Positions 35,769 to 44,940 of a stretch of 48,995 nt of DNA are shown here, piece by piece. The DNA comes from a bacterium (lineage in GTDB: Bacteria; SZUA-79; Acidulodesulfobacterales; Acidulodesulfobacteraceae), in assembly GCA_021818985.1 (NCBI GenBank), contig JAKASO010000011.1, forward strand, positions 1 through 48,995, read 5' to 3'. A program made the position numbers and the translations under genes. How positions within the stretch are numbered: the stretch's first letter is position 1; every line of letters begins with the position of its first letter. The notes beneath the pieces were generated by a model. That model did not search any database. It was not told where the DNA came from and saw only the letters and a program-made list of their open reading frames with translations.

Positions 35769-37379
35769 TTATTGCGTCTGATTTATATTTATAAGGGAAA
35801 GCCCTATTTTCTGACATATAGGGTCAACAAGAATAACCTCGGCATTAATAAGAGAACCGATCTGTATCCGGCTTTGATCAATAAACTTCTCGGGAATTTT
35901 TGAGTTGTGGACAAGACCCTCGATACCGTCTTCGAGTTCGACAAAAATGCCGAATTCGGTTATATTTGAAACCGTACCGGATGCCGTAGTACCGATTATA
36001 TAACGATCTTTTATGGTTTTCCATGGATTTTCCATAAGTTGTTTTATCCCAAGGTATATCCTCTGTCTCTGTTCGTCTATATTTAACACAACAGCTTTAA
36101 TATGGTTATTCTTTTTAAAAAGTTCATGCGGATGCTTTGGCCTTTTTATCCACGAAAAATCACCCTGTTTTATAAATCCATCAAAATTCTCCTCTAATTC
36201 CATAGAAATGCCAAACTCGTAAATGTTTTTAACGCTGCCCTCCACTATAGTCCCAACCGGATATTTATTCTTGATTTTATTCCACGGATTTTCTGTAAGC
36301 TGCTTCATGCTCAAAGACATTTTTCTGGACTCCGGTTCTATATTTAATATAACGGCTTTGATCATTTGTCCTTTGACAGCGATAGTTTTTGGATCTATTT
36401 GTTTCTTATCCCATGCCATTTCAGAAATATGCACTAATCCTTCAATTTCGTCGTCAAGTTCGACAAATATCCCGTAATCGGTAATATTAATAACAACCCC
36501 TTCTACGATATCCCCCTGCTTATGCTTTTCAATAATATTTTCCCATGGATCGTTGGCAAGCTGTTTATAACCTAAAGAAACCCTGTTTTTCTCCTTATCG
36601 TACTTAATAACCTTAACCTTGACCTTTTGTCCGAGGTAAAAAACTTCCGATGGATGAGAGATTCTTTTCCAGGATATATCCGTAATATATATTAAGCCGT
36701 CTAAACCGCCGAGATCGACAAATACGCCATAATCAGTAATATTCTTTACTATGCCTTCTAAAACATCGCCCTCCGTAATATCGATAAGCGTATTTTCTTT
36801 CAGCTTTTTAAGGTCTTCTTCTATGATCTTGCGCCTCGACAGTATAATGTTGCATGTCTTTTTATTGTAGTTTATTATCTTAAAATCAAGGGTTTTTCCA
36901 ACATAACTGTCAAAATCGTGGGTAAGTTTTATATCAATCTGGGAACCCGGTAAAAATGCCGATATGCCGTTCAGATCCACGATAAGACCGCCTTTTATTC
37001 TAGCTGTAACAGTTCCTTTAATGGTTTCTCCCCGTTCGTATATTTTTTCAATATCATCCAAGACATAAACATTCCGGGCTCTGTCTTTAGAAAGCCTGAG
37101 GTAGCCAACCTTATCGTCATACTGGCCGACAAAAACCTCAATCGTATCGCCTTTGCTAATTTCAAGATTAAGCTGACCGCCGGGGGTCATAAATTCCTCT
37201 ATTGCTATTATTCCGTCAGATTTATCCCCCACATTAACATAAATAAATTTTTCATCAATGCCTATAACCTTTCCTTGCCTAATTAAGCTGGAATTCACCA
37301 AGTATTCGTAATCCTGAAGCAAAAGCTCAAACTCGGTAAGAGTTTTATTTGCGTTATTGTTAAAATTTCGTTCTCCCAT
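35769..37379 (-). CDS. rpsA: 30S ribosomal protein S1
   Basis: A 536-residue protein with six S1 OB-fold repeats, the last four clearly marked by the GIVKNITDYGVFVDLGG, VVINITDYGIFVELDD, VKNIYEFGISMELEE and VSNITEFGIFVELED strands. S1 helps unwind and recruit mRNA to the 30S subunit. AGGAGG lies about 14 bases before the ATG, an unusually long spacing. It is flanked by ispH and sppA in the order seen in many Gram-negative anaerobes. The long form with six domains fits a proteobacteria-like S1. Confidence 0.95.
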   Translation of the reverse strand: MGERNFNNNANKTLTEFELLLQDYEYLVNSSLIRQGKVIGIDEKFIYVNVGDKSDGIIAIEEFMTPGGQLNLEISKGDTIEVFVGQYDDKVGYLRLSKDRARNVYVLDDIEKIYERGETIKGTVTARIKGGLIVDLNGISAFLPGSQIDIKLTHDFDSYVGKTLDFKIINYNKKTCNIILSRRKIIEEDLKKLKENTLIDITEGDVLEGIVKNITDYGVFVDLGGLDGLIYITDISWKRISHPSEVFYLGQKVKVKVIKYDKEKNRVSLGYKQLANDPWENIIEKHKQGDIVEGVVINITDYGIFVELDDEIEGLVHISEMAWDKKQIDPKTIAVKGQMIKAVILNIEPESRKMSLSMKQLTENPWNKIKNKYPVGTIVEGSVKNIYEFGISMELEENFDGFIKQGDFSWIKRPKHPHELFKKNNHIKAVVLNIDEQRQRIYLGIKQLMENPWKTIKDRYIIGTTASGTVSNITEFGIFVELEDGIEGLVHNSKIPEKFIDQSRIQIGSLINAEVILVDPICQKIGLSLININQTQ

Positions 37380-37461
37380 ATATTGATTTTATACCTCCTA
37401 AAGTAATAGAAACAATCTACCATAGCTTAAAAATTTTAGCAAATCTTTTATTCGTATGGCG

Positions 37462-38316
37462 TTATTTATTCTGCTTTTCGATAACCTTTATTTTTTCGAC
37501 AACCTTCTTTATTATCCAATCAGGCGTGGAAGCCCCTGCGGTAATGCCCACATTCTCGGCATCTCTAAACCACCCGGGGTCCAGTTCTTTTTCGGTTTCT
37601 ACATGATACGTCCTATCCTGAATAGATTTGCAAATATTTTTTAATTTATTTGTATTGGCGCTATTATATCCGCCAACCACGATCATAACATCGGATCTCG
37701 CCGCAAGAACGGCGGCTTCTTCCTGCTTGAGTTTTGTAGCGTCGCAAATCGTATTAAAAACAATCACTCCCTTCTTTACTCTTCTAAAAACTTCATAAAT
37801 TACGGAAAGATAAAACATGACATCCTGTGTCGTTTGGGAAATTAAAGCTATCTTTTCTGTAAAATCAACATGCTTTAATTCTTCAAGGTTATTTAAAACC
37901 ATATATCTGCCGGCTACCGCAAAACTAATAATGCTTTGAACTTCGGGATGCTTTTTATCGCCGACCATAATAATAAAATAGCCCTCTGAAGATGCGGATT
38001 TCATATAATCTTGTGCTTTTTTCACAAACGGGCAGGTAGCATCTATAACGGCAATATCTTTTTTTGCAATCTCGTCCGCAATACCCGCTTTAATTCCGTG
38101 CGATCTGATAATTATGGTATCGGATCTTATTTTATCAACGCTTTCTACCGGAAAAATCCCCTTTTCTTCCAACAAACATACGACCTGAGGGTTATGAATT
38201 ATAGGGCCTATGGTATTTAACTCAGTCCCAAATTTACCGGCGCTATAAACCGCCATATCAATCGCCCTTTTTACACCAAAACAAAATCCGGCGCTTGGAG
38301 CTATACTGATTTTCAT
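37462..38316 (-). CDS. ispH: 4-Hydroxy-3-methylbut-2-enyl diphosphate reductase
   Basis: The last MEP step, making IPP and DMAPP with a [4Fe-4S] cluster. With the ATG at 38316 the cluster cysteines are C12 (AGFCFGV), C95 (DATCPF) and C191 (NTICDAT); H41 and H73 line the active site. This start gives the family-standard N-terminus. An in-frame TTG 18 bases earlier has AGAGA upstream, so it is a possible alternative. The 3' end is 82 bases from rpsA. The pathway also uses ispD and ispF in this window. Confidence 0.94.
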   Translation of the reverse strand: MKISIAPSAGFCFGVKRAIDMAVYSAGKFGTELNTIGPIIHNPQVVCLLEEKGIFPVESVDKIRSDTIIIRSHGIKAGIADEIAKKDIAVIDATCPFVKKAQDYMKSASSEGYFIIMVGDKKHPEVQSIISFAVAGRYMVLNNLEELKHVDFTEKIALISQTTQDVMFYLSVIYEVFRRVKKGVIVFNTICDATKLKQEEAAVLAARSDVMIVVGGYNSANTNKLKNICKSIQDRTYHVETEKELDPGWFRDAENVGITAGASTPDWIIKKVVEKIKVIEKQNK

Positions 38317-38407
38317 GAAAAAACTTTGTTTCAAATATTATCTCTTTTAAGCAAGAGACAAGAAACACTCCTTATGTATTTTTATTATATTAGTGAAAAT
38401 TAAGCAC

Positions 38408-38450
38408 TATTATTACTACTATCATTACTACTATTATTACTATATATTAT
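38408..38450. repeat. Trinucleotide-rich repeat (ATT/ACT)n between ispH and aroA
   Basis: A run of ATT and ACT triplets in the 5' region of the ispH transcript. It is not in a coding sequence. Its role is unknown; it may be replication-slippage sequence. Confidence 0.45.
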
Positions 38451-38498
38451 AAACTGAAATAGCCCGCTGCTCAAACATGCTTCATGCTACTTCTTTTT

Positions 38499-38504
38499 AT
38501 TATA
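38499..38504 (-). promoter_or_regulatory. Extended -10 promoter candidate upstream of ispH
   Basis: Minus strand TGGTATAAT gives an extended -10 (TGnTATAAT), with no strong -35. It lies about 180 bases before ispH, in the gap after aroA, and probably starts the ispH-rpsA-sppA transcript. Confidence 0.4.
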
Positions 38505-38610
38505 CCACTTAAATCATTTATTTAGAATATATTTGCGGGATTTTATTGTTTTTTAAAGTTCGAGTAAACCGGCAAAAGGCGGGACAAAAGCAAGATAGAA
38601 AGTTAGTCCG

Positions 38611-39960
38611 TTAAATATCGGCTTTTTTTAACATGCTATATATAGTATCAAAAAAATCCGGAAATGAAGTATTTATACATCTTACCCCTTTAACAAACGT
38701 TTTGACGTTTTTTAATAAAAGCCCCATAATAACCATGGACATGGCGATCCTGTGATCTCCGAACGAATCAACCTTCACTGTTTTATGCCCTTTAATTTCT
38801 TTAATAGTTGGATCGCCAGATATCTCGAATCCGTCTTCAAACTCATCAATTTTTATTCCGAAACGGGCAATATTTGAAACTATCGCCTTTATCCTGTCGG
38901 TCTCTTTTACCCTTAATTCCTTTGCCCCCCTGACCTCGGTCTTTCCCGCAGCGAACGAGGCTACCACGGCAAATACCGGAAACTCGTCTATCATGTCTGA
39001 AACATCTTCGGCGGAAACACTGACCGGCAAAAGATCGGAATAGGAAGCTTTTATCGTTCCAATCTTTTCAAAACCGTTGACGCAATCCGAAATTTCAATT
39101 TCTGCGTTCATTTTTTTCAATATATTTAAAAGCCCCACTCTTCGTTCGTTCAAAAGCACATTTTTTATCGTTATTTCAGCGTCCCTGACCAGAAGTCCAA
39201 GCGCTATAAAAAATGCGGCGCTGCTAAAATCCCCGGGTATATTTATATCGAACGGCTTTAGTTCCCCGCCACCCTTGATGCTTATTAGCGAGCCGCCGTT
39301 TTCGGCATCGTGAACGGTTACCGGATAACCCTGAAGCTTTAAAAATCTTTCCGTATGGTCTCTTGTCTTTTTCCTTTCATAAATAATGGTATTGCCTGCG
39401 GCGGAAATAGCGGCAAATATAATGCATGATTTTACCTGCGCACTTGCAACCGGCACCTCGTAATATATCGAGTTCAGTTTTGAGCCGACTATAGCTAAAG
39501 GCGGAAATTTATCATTATGCCTTCCAAAAATTCTTGCTCCCATCAATTTTAAAGGAGCAACTATCCTTTCAACCGGCCTTGAATTCAAATATTTATCTCC
39601 TGAGAGAACTGAAAAAAAATTGGTTCCGGCAAGAATGCCCGCAATGAGCCTTGTAAGAGTTCCGGAATTTCCGGTATTTATGTATTTTTTGGGTTCGGCT
39701 AATTCGTATAGGGTTTTTCCTTTTATCAAACAGGAGGAACCAACCCATTCTATCTTAACTCCAAGCTGCCTGAATGCAGCCACCGTCATCATATTATCCC
39801 TTGAAACGGATAAATTGACTATCTTTGATTCGCCGGACGAAATTGCACTTAACATAACCGCCCGGTGAGAAATGGATTTATCTCCCGGAACTTTAATTTC
39901 CGCTTTCACGGGGTTTTTTAAACCTGTTACCGCAGCGTTGTCGCCATTTAATTTAATCAT
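38611..39960 (-). CDS. aroA: 3-Phosphoshikimate 1-carboxyvinyltransferase (EPSP synthase)
   Basis: Condenses PEP with shikimate-3-phosphate in the chorismate pathway. Key motifs are PGDKSISHRAVML (24-36), NTGNSGTLTRLIAG, and DEFPVFAVVASFAAG with the KETDRIKA region. A length of 449 is a little above average. The ATG abuts the tyrA stop (TGAATG), so translation is coupled. The N-terminus carries about 17 extra residues before the typical start. Downstream, a 294-base gap precedes ispH where related genomes often carry cmk. Confidence 0.95.
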   Translation of the reverse strand: MIKLNGDNAAVTGLKNPVKAEIKVPGDKSISHRAVMLSAISSGESKIVNLSVSRDNMMTVAAFRQLGVKIEWVGSSCLIKGKTLYELAEPKKYINTGNSGTLTRLIAGILAGTNFFSVLSGDKYLNSRPVERIVAPLKLMGARIFGRHNDKFPPLAIVGSKLNSIYYEVPVASAQVKSCIIFAAISAAGNTIIYERKKTRDHTERFLKLQGYPVTVHDAENGGSLISIKGGGELKPFDINIPGDFSSAAFFIALGLLVRDAEITIKNVLLNERRVGLLNILKKMNAEIEISDCVNGFEKIGTIKASYSDLLPVSVSAEDVSDMIDEFPVFAVVASFAAGKTEVRGAKELRVKETDRIKAIVSNIARFGIKIDEFEDGFEISGDPTIKEIKGHKTVKVDSFGDHRIAMSMVIMGLLLKNVKTFVKGVRCINTSFPDFFDTIYSMLKKADI

Positions 39961-40824
39961 TCAATCAATTGATCTCCTTTTATCCGATATTTCAGTTATT
40001 ATAGCTTTAAGGGCATTTTCGTCGCCCTTTTCAAGCAGTGTTTTAAATTCGTTAATTTTATTTATGAAATCATCTATGGATAACAAAAGATTCTGCCTGT
40101 TCATAAGAAATATGTCCGTCCATATTTCGGAAGAAGAACGGGCAATCCTTGTCGAATCTTTAAAGCCGGCAGAGATAAATTGCATCGGATCGATATTTTG
40201 ATTATTTTTATCTATATGTTTACTAAAAATTTCCATGACAGTGCCGCTTAAGGAAAATGCAACGACATGGGGCAAATGACTTGAGTATGCAACAATATGG
40301 TCATGGAGATCGGGATCGGCGTAAATAATGTTCATTCCGATAAGCGTCCAAAAAGAAGCGACCTTTTCAAGGAAGCGGTAATTTTCATCATCAGGCTGTT
40401 TTATCAATACGCAGGTTCTGCCTCTGAATATTGAACTATCCGCATATTGCGGTCCGTTTTTATCGGAACCGCACATGGGGTGGGAACCAATAAAACGGTT
40501 AAAGCCCGTCTTTTTTATTTCGCTTACGATTCCTTTTTTTATGCTTCCGATATCGGTAACAACAGGGCTTCTTTCAATATAACTTTTATTATTAGCCGCA
40601 AATTGCAGGATAGCCCGCGGCGGAATGCACAGAATAACGAGATCTGAAATGTCGGAAGAAATATCGGCGACTTTGTCTATTATGCCGTTAGAAATGCAGT
40701 ATTCGAGGTTTTTTTCATTTATATCTATGCCTTTAATGGTTATTTCCGGTGCGGCGGCTTTAACAGCTTTAGCAACCGAGGCGCCCATAAACCCCATTCC
40801 GACAATGGTAATATCATTGAACAT
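39961..40824 (-). CDS. tyrA: Prephenate/arogenate dehydrogenase
   Basis: Oxidatively decarboxylates prephenate (or arogenate) on the way to tyrosine. The NAD(P) loop VGMGFMGAS is at 8-16, followed by the GIDINEKNLEYC strand, and the active-site GSHPMCGSDKNGP block near 113-125. At 287 residues it is a stand-alone enzyme without a fused chorismate mutase. It is translationally coupled to aroA, and aroF lies upstream. Substrate preference cannot be told from the sequence. Confidence 0.92.
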   Translation of the reverse strand: MFNDITIVGMGFMGASVAKAVKAAAPEITIKGIDINEKNLEYCISNGIIDKVADISSDISDLVILCIPPRAILQFAANNKSYIERSPVVTDIGSIKKGIVSEIKKTGFNRFIGSHPMCGSDKNGPQYADSSIFRGRTCVLIKQPDDENYRFLEKVASFWTLIGMNIIYADPDLHDHIVAYSSHLPHVVAFSLSGTVMEIFSKHIDKNNQNIDPMQFISAGFKDSTRIARSSSEIWTDIFLMNRQNLLLSIDDFINKINEFKTLLEKGDENALKAIITEISDKRRSID

Positions 40825-40958
40825 ATTTGAAAGAAGGTAATTTCGCAGATAACCTCTAAACTGTCCTGCATCTATATTCTATATCTATATAAAAATGAAA
40901 AGTTTTTTAGGTACTTTAGGTACATTGACGAAAAATATTCTCTTTTTTTATTTTAATT

Positions 40959-41978
40959 TTAAATGCTTCTGCCCACCGCTTCCGCAACTTTCCTTCCTTT
41001 GTTCACAAGCTCATGAAAAGTATCGTACTTAAGGGATTGAGCCCCGTCTGAAAAAGCCTTTTCTGGAACAGGATGAACTTCGACCATGAGGCCGTCCGCA
41101 CCGATAGCAATTGCGGCTAAAGAAAGCGGTTCAACATAATGCCATATTCCTGCAGCATGGGAAGGGTCTACTATAACCGGAAGATGAGAAAGTCTTTTTA
41201 AAACCGGAACAGCACTTAAATCTAAAGTATTTCTGGTTGCAGTTTCGTATGTCCTGATGCCCCTTTCGCAGAGTATAATATCTTCGTTGCCATTTGCCAT
41301 AATATATTCGGCCGACATGAGGAATTCCTGAATCGTAGCGCAAAGACCCCTTTTAAGGATAACCGGTTTTTTTATTTTTCCAACCTCTTGGAGTAGCCTG
41401 AAATTTTGCATATTTCTTGCACCTATCTGGACAATATCGGCATACGAATACACAAGATCGAGATCTCTAGGATCCATAACCTCGGTAACAATCAGTAACC
41501 CGGTTTTATTTTTTGCTTCTCGCAAATATTTAAGACCATCTTCGCCTAAACCTTGAAAAGAATAAGGGCTTGTTCTCGGTTTAAAGGCGCCGCCCCGAAG
41601 CATCGCTGCTCCGGAAGATTTAACGTTGTTTGCTATCTCAAGTAAACCGTCGAGCGTTTCAACGGCGCAGGGACCGGCGATAATAACTATTTTTTCCGAA
41701 CCGATGGAAACGCCGCCCGTTGTTATAATAGTTCGTTCTTTTCCCAGCTCTTTTGACGCCAGCTTATAAGGCTTTGATATCCTAATAGCTTTGTCAACCC
41801 CGGCAAGCGCTTCCGCTTCATTAAAAAATTTCTTAACGGCATCTTCATTGCCTATACAACCGATTATAGTTACCTCTTCACCCTTTGAAATATGGGGTTT
41901 AAGCCCGGCTTCCCCTATTTTACCTAATATGTATGTAATTTCCGATTCTGTAACATTCTTTTTTAATACAAGTATCAT
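40959..41978 (-). CDS. aroF: 3-Deoxy-7-phosphoheptulonate synthase (AroF/AroA type I-beta)
   Basis: The first step of aromatic biosynthesis, from PEP and erythrose-4-phosphate. An N-terminal ferredoxin-like regulatory domain (about 1-70, MILVLKKNVTESEI) is fused to the TIM-barrel catalytic domain with IIAGPCAVE, RGGAFKPRTSPYSFQG, KRGL and VDPSHAAG. This is the Thermotoga-like form in which the extra domain gives Tyr/Phe feedback. The ATG at 41978 is chosen because GAGGA lies upstream; a TTG-type extension of 20 residues is not conserved. Confidence 0.94.
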   Translation of the reverse strand: MILVLKKNVTESEITYILGKIGEAGLKPHISKGEEVTIIGCIGNEDAVKKFFNEAEALAGVDKAIRISKPYKLASKELGKERTIITTGGVSIGSEKIVIIAGPCAVETLDGLLEIANNVKSSGAAMLRGGAFKPRTSPYSFQGLGEDGLKYLREAKNKTGLLIVTEVMDPRDLDLVYSYADIVQIGARNMQNFRLLQEVGKIKKPVILKRGLCATIQEFLMSAEYIMANGNEDIILCERGIRTYETATRNTLDLSAVPVLKRLSHLPVIVDPSHAAGIWHYVEPLSLAAIAIGADGLMVEVHPVPEKAFSDGAQSLKYDTFHELVNKGRKVAEAVGRSI

Positions 41979-42092
41979 AATATTTTCCTCATCAAAGTGT
42001 AAATAATAAATCAAATAATGAATATATAAGGATAACAAAATAATAGCTATTGATTATAACACAATAAACCGTAATATCCAAAATAATTTTAT

Positions 42093-42119
42093 AAGGAATT
42101 TAAGGAATTTAAGGAATTT
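42093..42119. repeat. Three perfect tandem copies of AAGGAATTT
   Basis: Copies lie at 42093-42101, 42102-42110 and 42111-42119, in the gap between hisC and aroF. On the minus strand it is downstream of hisC and in the aroF leader. Recent slippage or a regulatory site; no function known. Confidence 0.65.
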
Positions 42120-42164
42120 TATAAAGGAGATTTAAGGATGGGTTGTTTTACGCCGGGAAATAAG

Positions 42165-43259
42165 TCAGCCGCAGGCTAAAAGGCTTAATCCTTCTACTAA
42201 CTTTAAATTTTCGATATGCGTTCCTATCGTTACCCTTATCATATTTTCATAACCAAATCTATCCATAGAACGCACTATGACCCCTTTATTAAGAAGTTCT
42301 TTGTATACTTCTACCGCTTTTTTATTTTTAAGCCCTATAAGAATAAAATTAGCCCCTGTTTCCACAAAATCAATATTCAGTTTTTTAAAAGCGTTATAAA
42401 GGTATGTTTTTTCTGATTCGTTGGTATCAACCACATTTTTAACGTAATTTATATCATCAAGCGCCGCTTTAGCAGCTACCATTGCAATAGAGCTGACATT
42501 GAACGGTTCTCTAACCCTGTCCATAAGGTCTATAAGTTCTTTGCATCCTATACCGTAACCGATTCTTATACCGGCAAGGCCGTAAACTTTTGAAAAAGTC
42601 CTTAAAACAAGAACATTCTGAGACTCGTAAAGGGAAAGCACGTCTAATATGGATTCTCCAAGATATTCTACATACGCCTCGTCTATTATGATAAGTATAT
42701 CATCCCTGACATTGCCGGTAAATTCCTTTATCGCCGCAGCCGGAAGATATGCACCGGTAGGATTGTTCGGATTTGAAACGAAAACAACTTTAGTATCATC
42801 ATCTATTAAACCTGCCATTAAATCCAGATCAATCCTGTAATCTTTAAGTCCAGATATTTTTAAGGGTATGCCGAGCTGCTCCGCCGCAAGATAGTAAGCA
42901 ACAAAAGACGGGAATGGAGCTATTATATTATTATTTTTATCGCAGAAAGTCCTTACGGCTATGTCTATAAGCTCGTTAGAGCCATTGCCCAGTATAAAAG
43001 TATCGGCGCTTAAATTAAAAAAACGGCTTAATTTATTCTTTAAATAAAACCCGGAACCGTCGGGATAACGGTTAATATTAGATAGATAACTTTTTATCGC
43101 CTCGACGGCCATGGGCGAAGGACCCAGCGGATTCTCATTAGAAGCTAATTTAACTATGTCTTTTATCCCTTTTTCCCTTTCAAGCTCTTCTATGGGTTTT
43201 CCGGGGATATAAGGCTTGATTTTGTATATATAATCAGGGGCCTTTAAATTGAAAGGCAT
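42165..43259 (-). CDS. hisC: Histidinol-phosphate / aromatic aminotransferase
   Basis: A fold type I PLP enzyme of 364 residues. It shows LASNENPLGPSP, the ILGNGSNELID motif, SNPNNPTGAYLP, the IIDEAYVEY strand and the Schiff-base Lys in RTFSKVYGLAGIRIGYG. HisC-family enzymes make histidinol phosphate, but many also transaminate aromatic keto acids. Because it sits directly before aroF-tyrA-aroA and no other his gene is present, an aromatic aminotransferase role is likely. Both are possible. Confidence 0.9.
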   Translation of the reverse strand: MPFNLKAPDYIYKIKPYIPGKPIEELEREKGIKDIVKLASNENPLGPSPMAVEAIKSYLSNINRYPDGSGFYLKNKLSRFFNLSADTFILGNGSNELIDIAVRTFCDKNNNIIAPFPSFVAYYLAAEQLGIPLKISGLKDYRIDLDLMAGLIDDDTKVVFVSNPNNPTGAYLPAAAIKEFTGNVRDDILIIIDEAYVEYLGESILDVLSLYESQNVLVLRTFSKVYGLAGIRIGYGIGCKELIDLMDRVREPFNVSSIAMVAAKAALDDINYVKNVVDTNESEKTYLYNAFKKLNIDFVETGANFILIGLKNKKAVEVYKELLNKGVIVRSMDRFGYENMIRVTIGTHIENLKLVEGLSLLACG

Positions 43260-43307
43260 TTTTAATTTTCTTTTTTAAATTATTTATTATTTAATTATTA
43301 AAATTAT

Positions 43308-43961
43308 TTAATGAGAACCGGTAAATTTAACCGACCCGACCGGCCTTTTTTTAGAATAGTCTTTCGGGCGAGCAATTTTTTTTATGTCCTCCATTGAATT
43401 TTGGACGGCGGATCTTTCATAGATTTTCACCCAGACACAATCTAAATTTTCATCCACTTCGCACTTGGACTCTTTCATTCCGCCGCATGGTCCGTTTAAA
43501 AGCCCTTTAGGGCACAAAGTTACCGGACACATACCTGAAGTTTCGTTTAAAACGCATTGTCCGCACAAACTGCACATTTCTTTTAAAGAAGAGAGGGTCT
43601 CGATATTCCCGAGAAACATCGTATCAACACCGGTAATCACTTTTTTAGAATTATCGAGACAGAGAGTAGCGGACTGCACTCCGCTACCGCAGGACAACAC
43701 AAGCACGCTGTCCGATAAAGAAACCCCGTCTTTATTATCCCTGATCGCTTTTTTAACTTTCTGCAGATGACACATGGCATCTATGACATAAGTGCCATTT
43801 ATGCGAATACCGGCAGTTTCGAGCAGCTTCTTCATCTCTTCGACTTCTTTTGGACCGCCGGTTCTTGAGGTATCGGAACAAATCCCGCAGCCGAAAATAA
43901 AAACGCTTCCTTTTATCTTCTTAAGAATATCCCGAAATTCTTTTTGTTTTGAAACTATCAT
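43308..43961 (-). CDS. metV: MetV-like zinc/iron-sulfur subunit of methylenetetrahydrofolate reductase
   Basis: A 217-residue, Cys-rich protein (13 cysteines) matching the MTHFR C-terminal (MetV) family. It has GCGICSDTSRTGGP (24-37), CHLQ (64-67) and the dense cluster C130SLCGQC...CPVTLCPKGLLNGPCGG through residue 161. In acetogens MetV joins MetF in a complex that reduces methylene-H4F to methyl-H4F in the Wood-Ljungdahl pathway. metF itself is not in the window, but folD lies immediately upstream and por genes lie before that, which supports a C1/acetyl-CoA role. Confidence 0.88.
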   Translation of the reverse strand: MIVSKQKEFRDILKKIKGSVFIFGCGICSDTSRTGGPKEVEEMKKLLETAGIRINGTYVIDAMCHLQKVKKAIRDNKDGVSLSDSVLVLSCGSGVQSATLCLDNSKKVITGVDTMFLGNIETLSSLKEMCSLCGQCVLNETSGMCPVTLCPKGLLNGPCGGMKESKCEVDENLDCVWVKIYERSAVQNSMEDIKKIARPKDYSKKRPVGSVKFTGSH

Positions 43962-44052
43962 AATTCTTTTATTTATTTTATTTATAATTTAATCCAAATA
44001 TATATTGATATTGTGATATTGCCTCATAATATTTTATATTGCCATATATTCG

Positions 44053-44931
44053 CTACATATCTTCCATGAGGCGCTGTCTACGTAACACCTTCATCGCCGC
44101 ATTAATGGTATTTTCCATTAGAACCGCAACTGTAACTGGTCCTACTCCACCTGGTACAGGGGTTATTTTTGAAACTTTATCAATAGCGGTATCAAAATTA
44201 ATATCTCCGCAGATTTTTCCGTTAAACCTCGATATTCCGACATCTATAACAACAGCGCCTTCTTTGATGAAACTGCCGTCTATCAAATGCGGTTTTCCGG
44301 TCGCAGAAATTAAAATATCTGCCCTTTTCGTCCAGTATTTAATATCGCCGGTATAAATATTTAAAGCGCTTATTGTGGCATTCCTGTTCATAAGCATTAT
44401 CGAAAGCGGCTTCCCCACAATAATACTCTGACCTATAATGACGACATTTTTGCCCTCTAAACCAATATCGCAGTAATCAAGTATTTTAACGATCCCTAAG
44501 GGGGTGCATGGGTAAAAATATGAATTACCAGTAAAGATTTTACCGGCATTGAAAGGGTGAAAACCATCAACATCTTTATTAGGGCTGATTGTTTCCATCA
44601 CACTGTATTCGTTGATCTGCTTCGGTAACGGAAGCTGTACGAGGATACCGTGAATTAAAGGGTCATCATTTAATTCCGTGATCTTTCTTAACAGCTCGTT
44701 TTCGGAAATGTCTGAAGAGTATATATATTTCTGAGATAATATCCCGCATCTTTTAGCCGCATTTTCTTTATTTTTAACGTATATTACCGAAGCAGGATTT
44801 TCTCCTACAAGAATTACGGTAATAGAAGGAATAACCCCGTTTTTTTTTAAGAAAGCAATATTTTTAGAAAGGGATAGCTCTATTTCACGGGCTATCTTTT
44901 TACCGTCAATAATTTTGCTTTCATTGCTCAC
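44053..44931 (-). CDS. folD: Methylenetetrahydrofolate dehydrogenase / methenyl-H4F cyclohydrolase
   Basis: A bifunctional enzyme of 292 residues that interconverts methylene-, methenyl- and formyl-tetrahydrofolate. VGENPASVIYVKNKENAAKRCGI carries the catalytic Lys region, GQSIIVGKPLS the nucleotide loop and PGGVGPVTVAVLMENT the C-terminal signature. It sits between porB and metV, so the C1 branch of a reductive acetyl-CoA pathway is the probable context, in addition to its normal role in biosynthesis. Confidence 0.95.
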   Translation of the reverse strand: MSNESKIIDGKKIAREIELSLSKNIAFLKKNGVIPSITVILVGENPASVIYVKNKENAAKRCGILSQKYIYSSDISENELLRKITELNDDPLIHGILVQLPLPKQINEYSVMETISPNKDVDGFHPFNAGKIFTGNSYFYPCTPLGIVKILDYCDIGLEGKNVVIIGQSIIVGKPLSIMLMNRNATISALNIYTGDIKYWTKRADILISATGKPHLIDGSFIKEGAVVIDVGISRFNGKICGDINFDTAIDKVSKITPVPGGVGPVTVAVLMENTINAAMKVLRRQRLMEDM

Positions 44932-44940
44932 TATTAAAGA

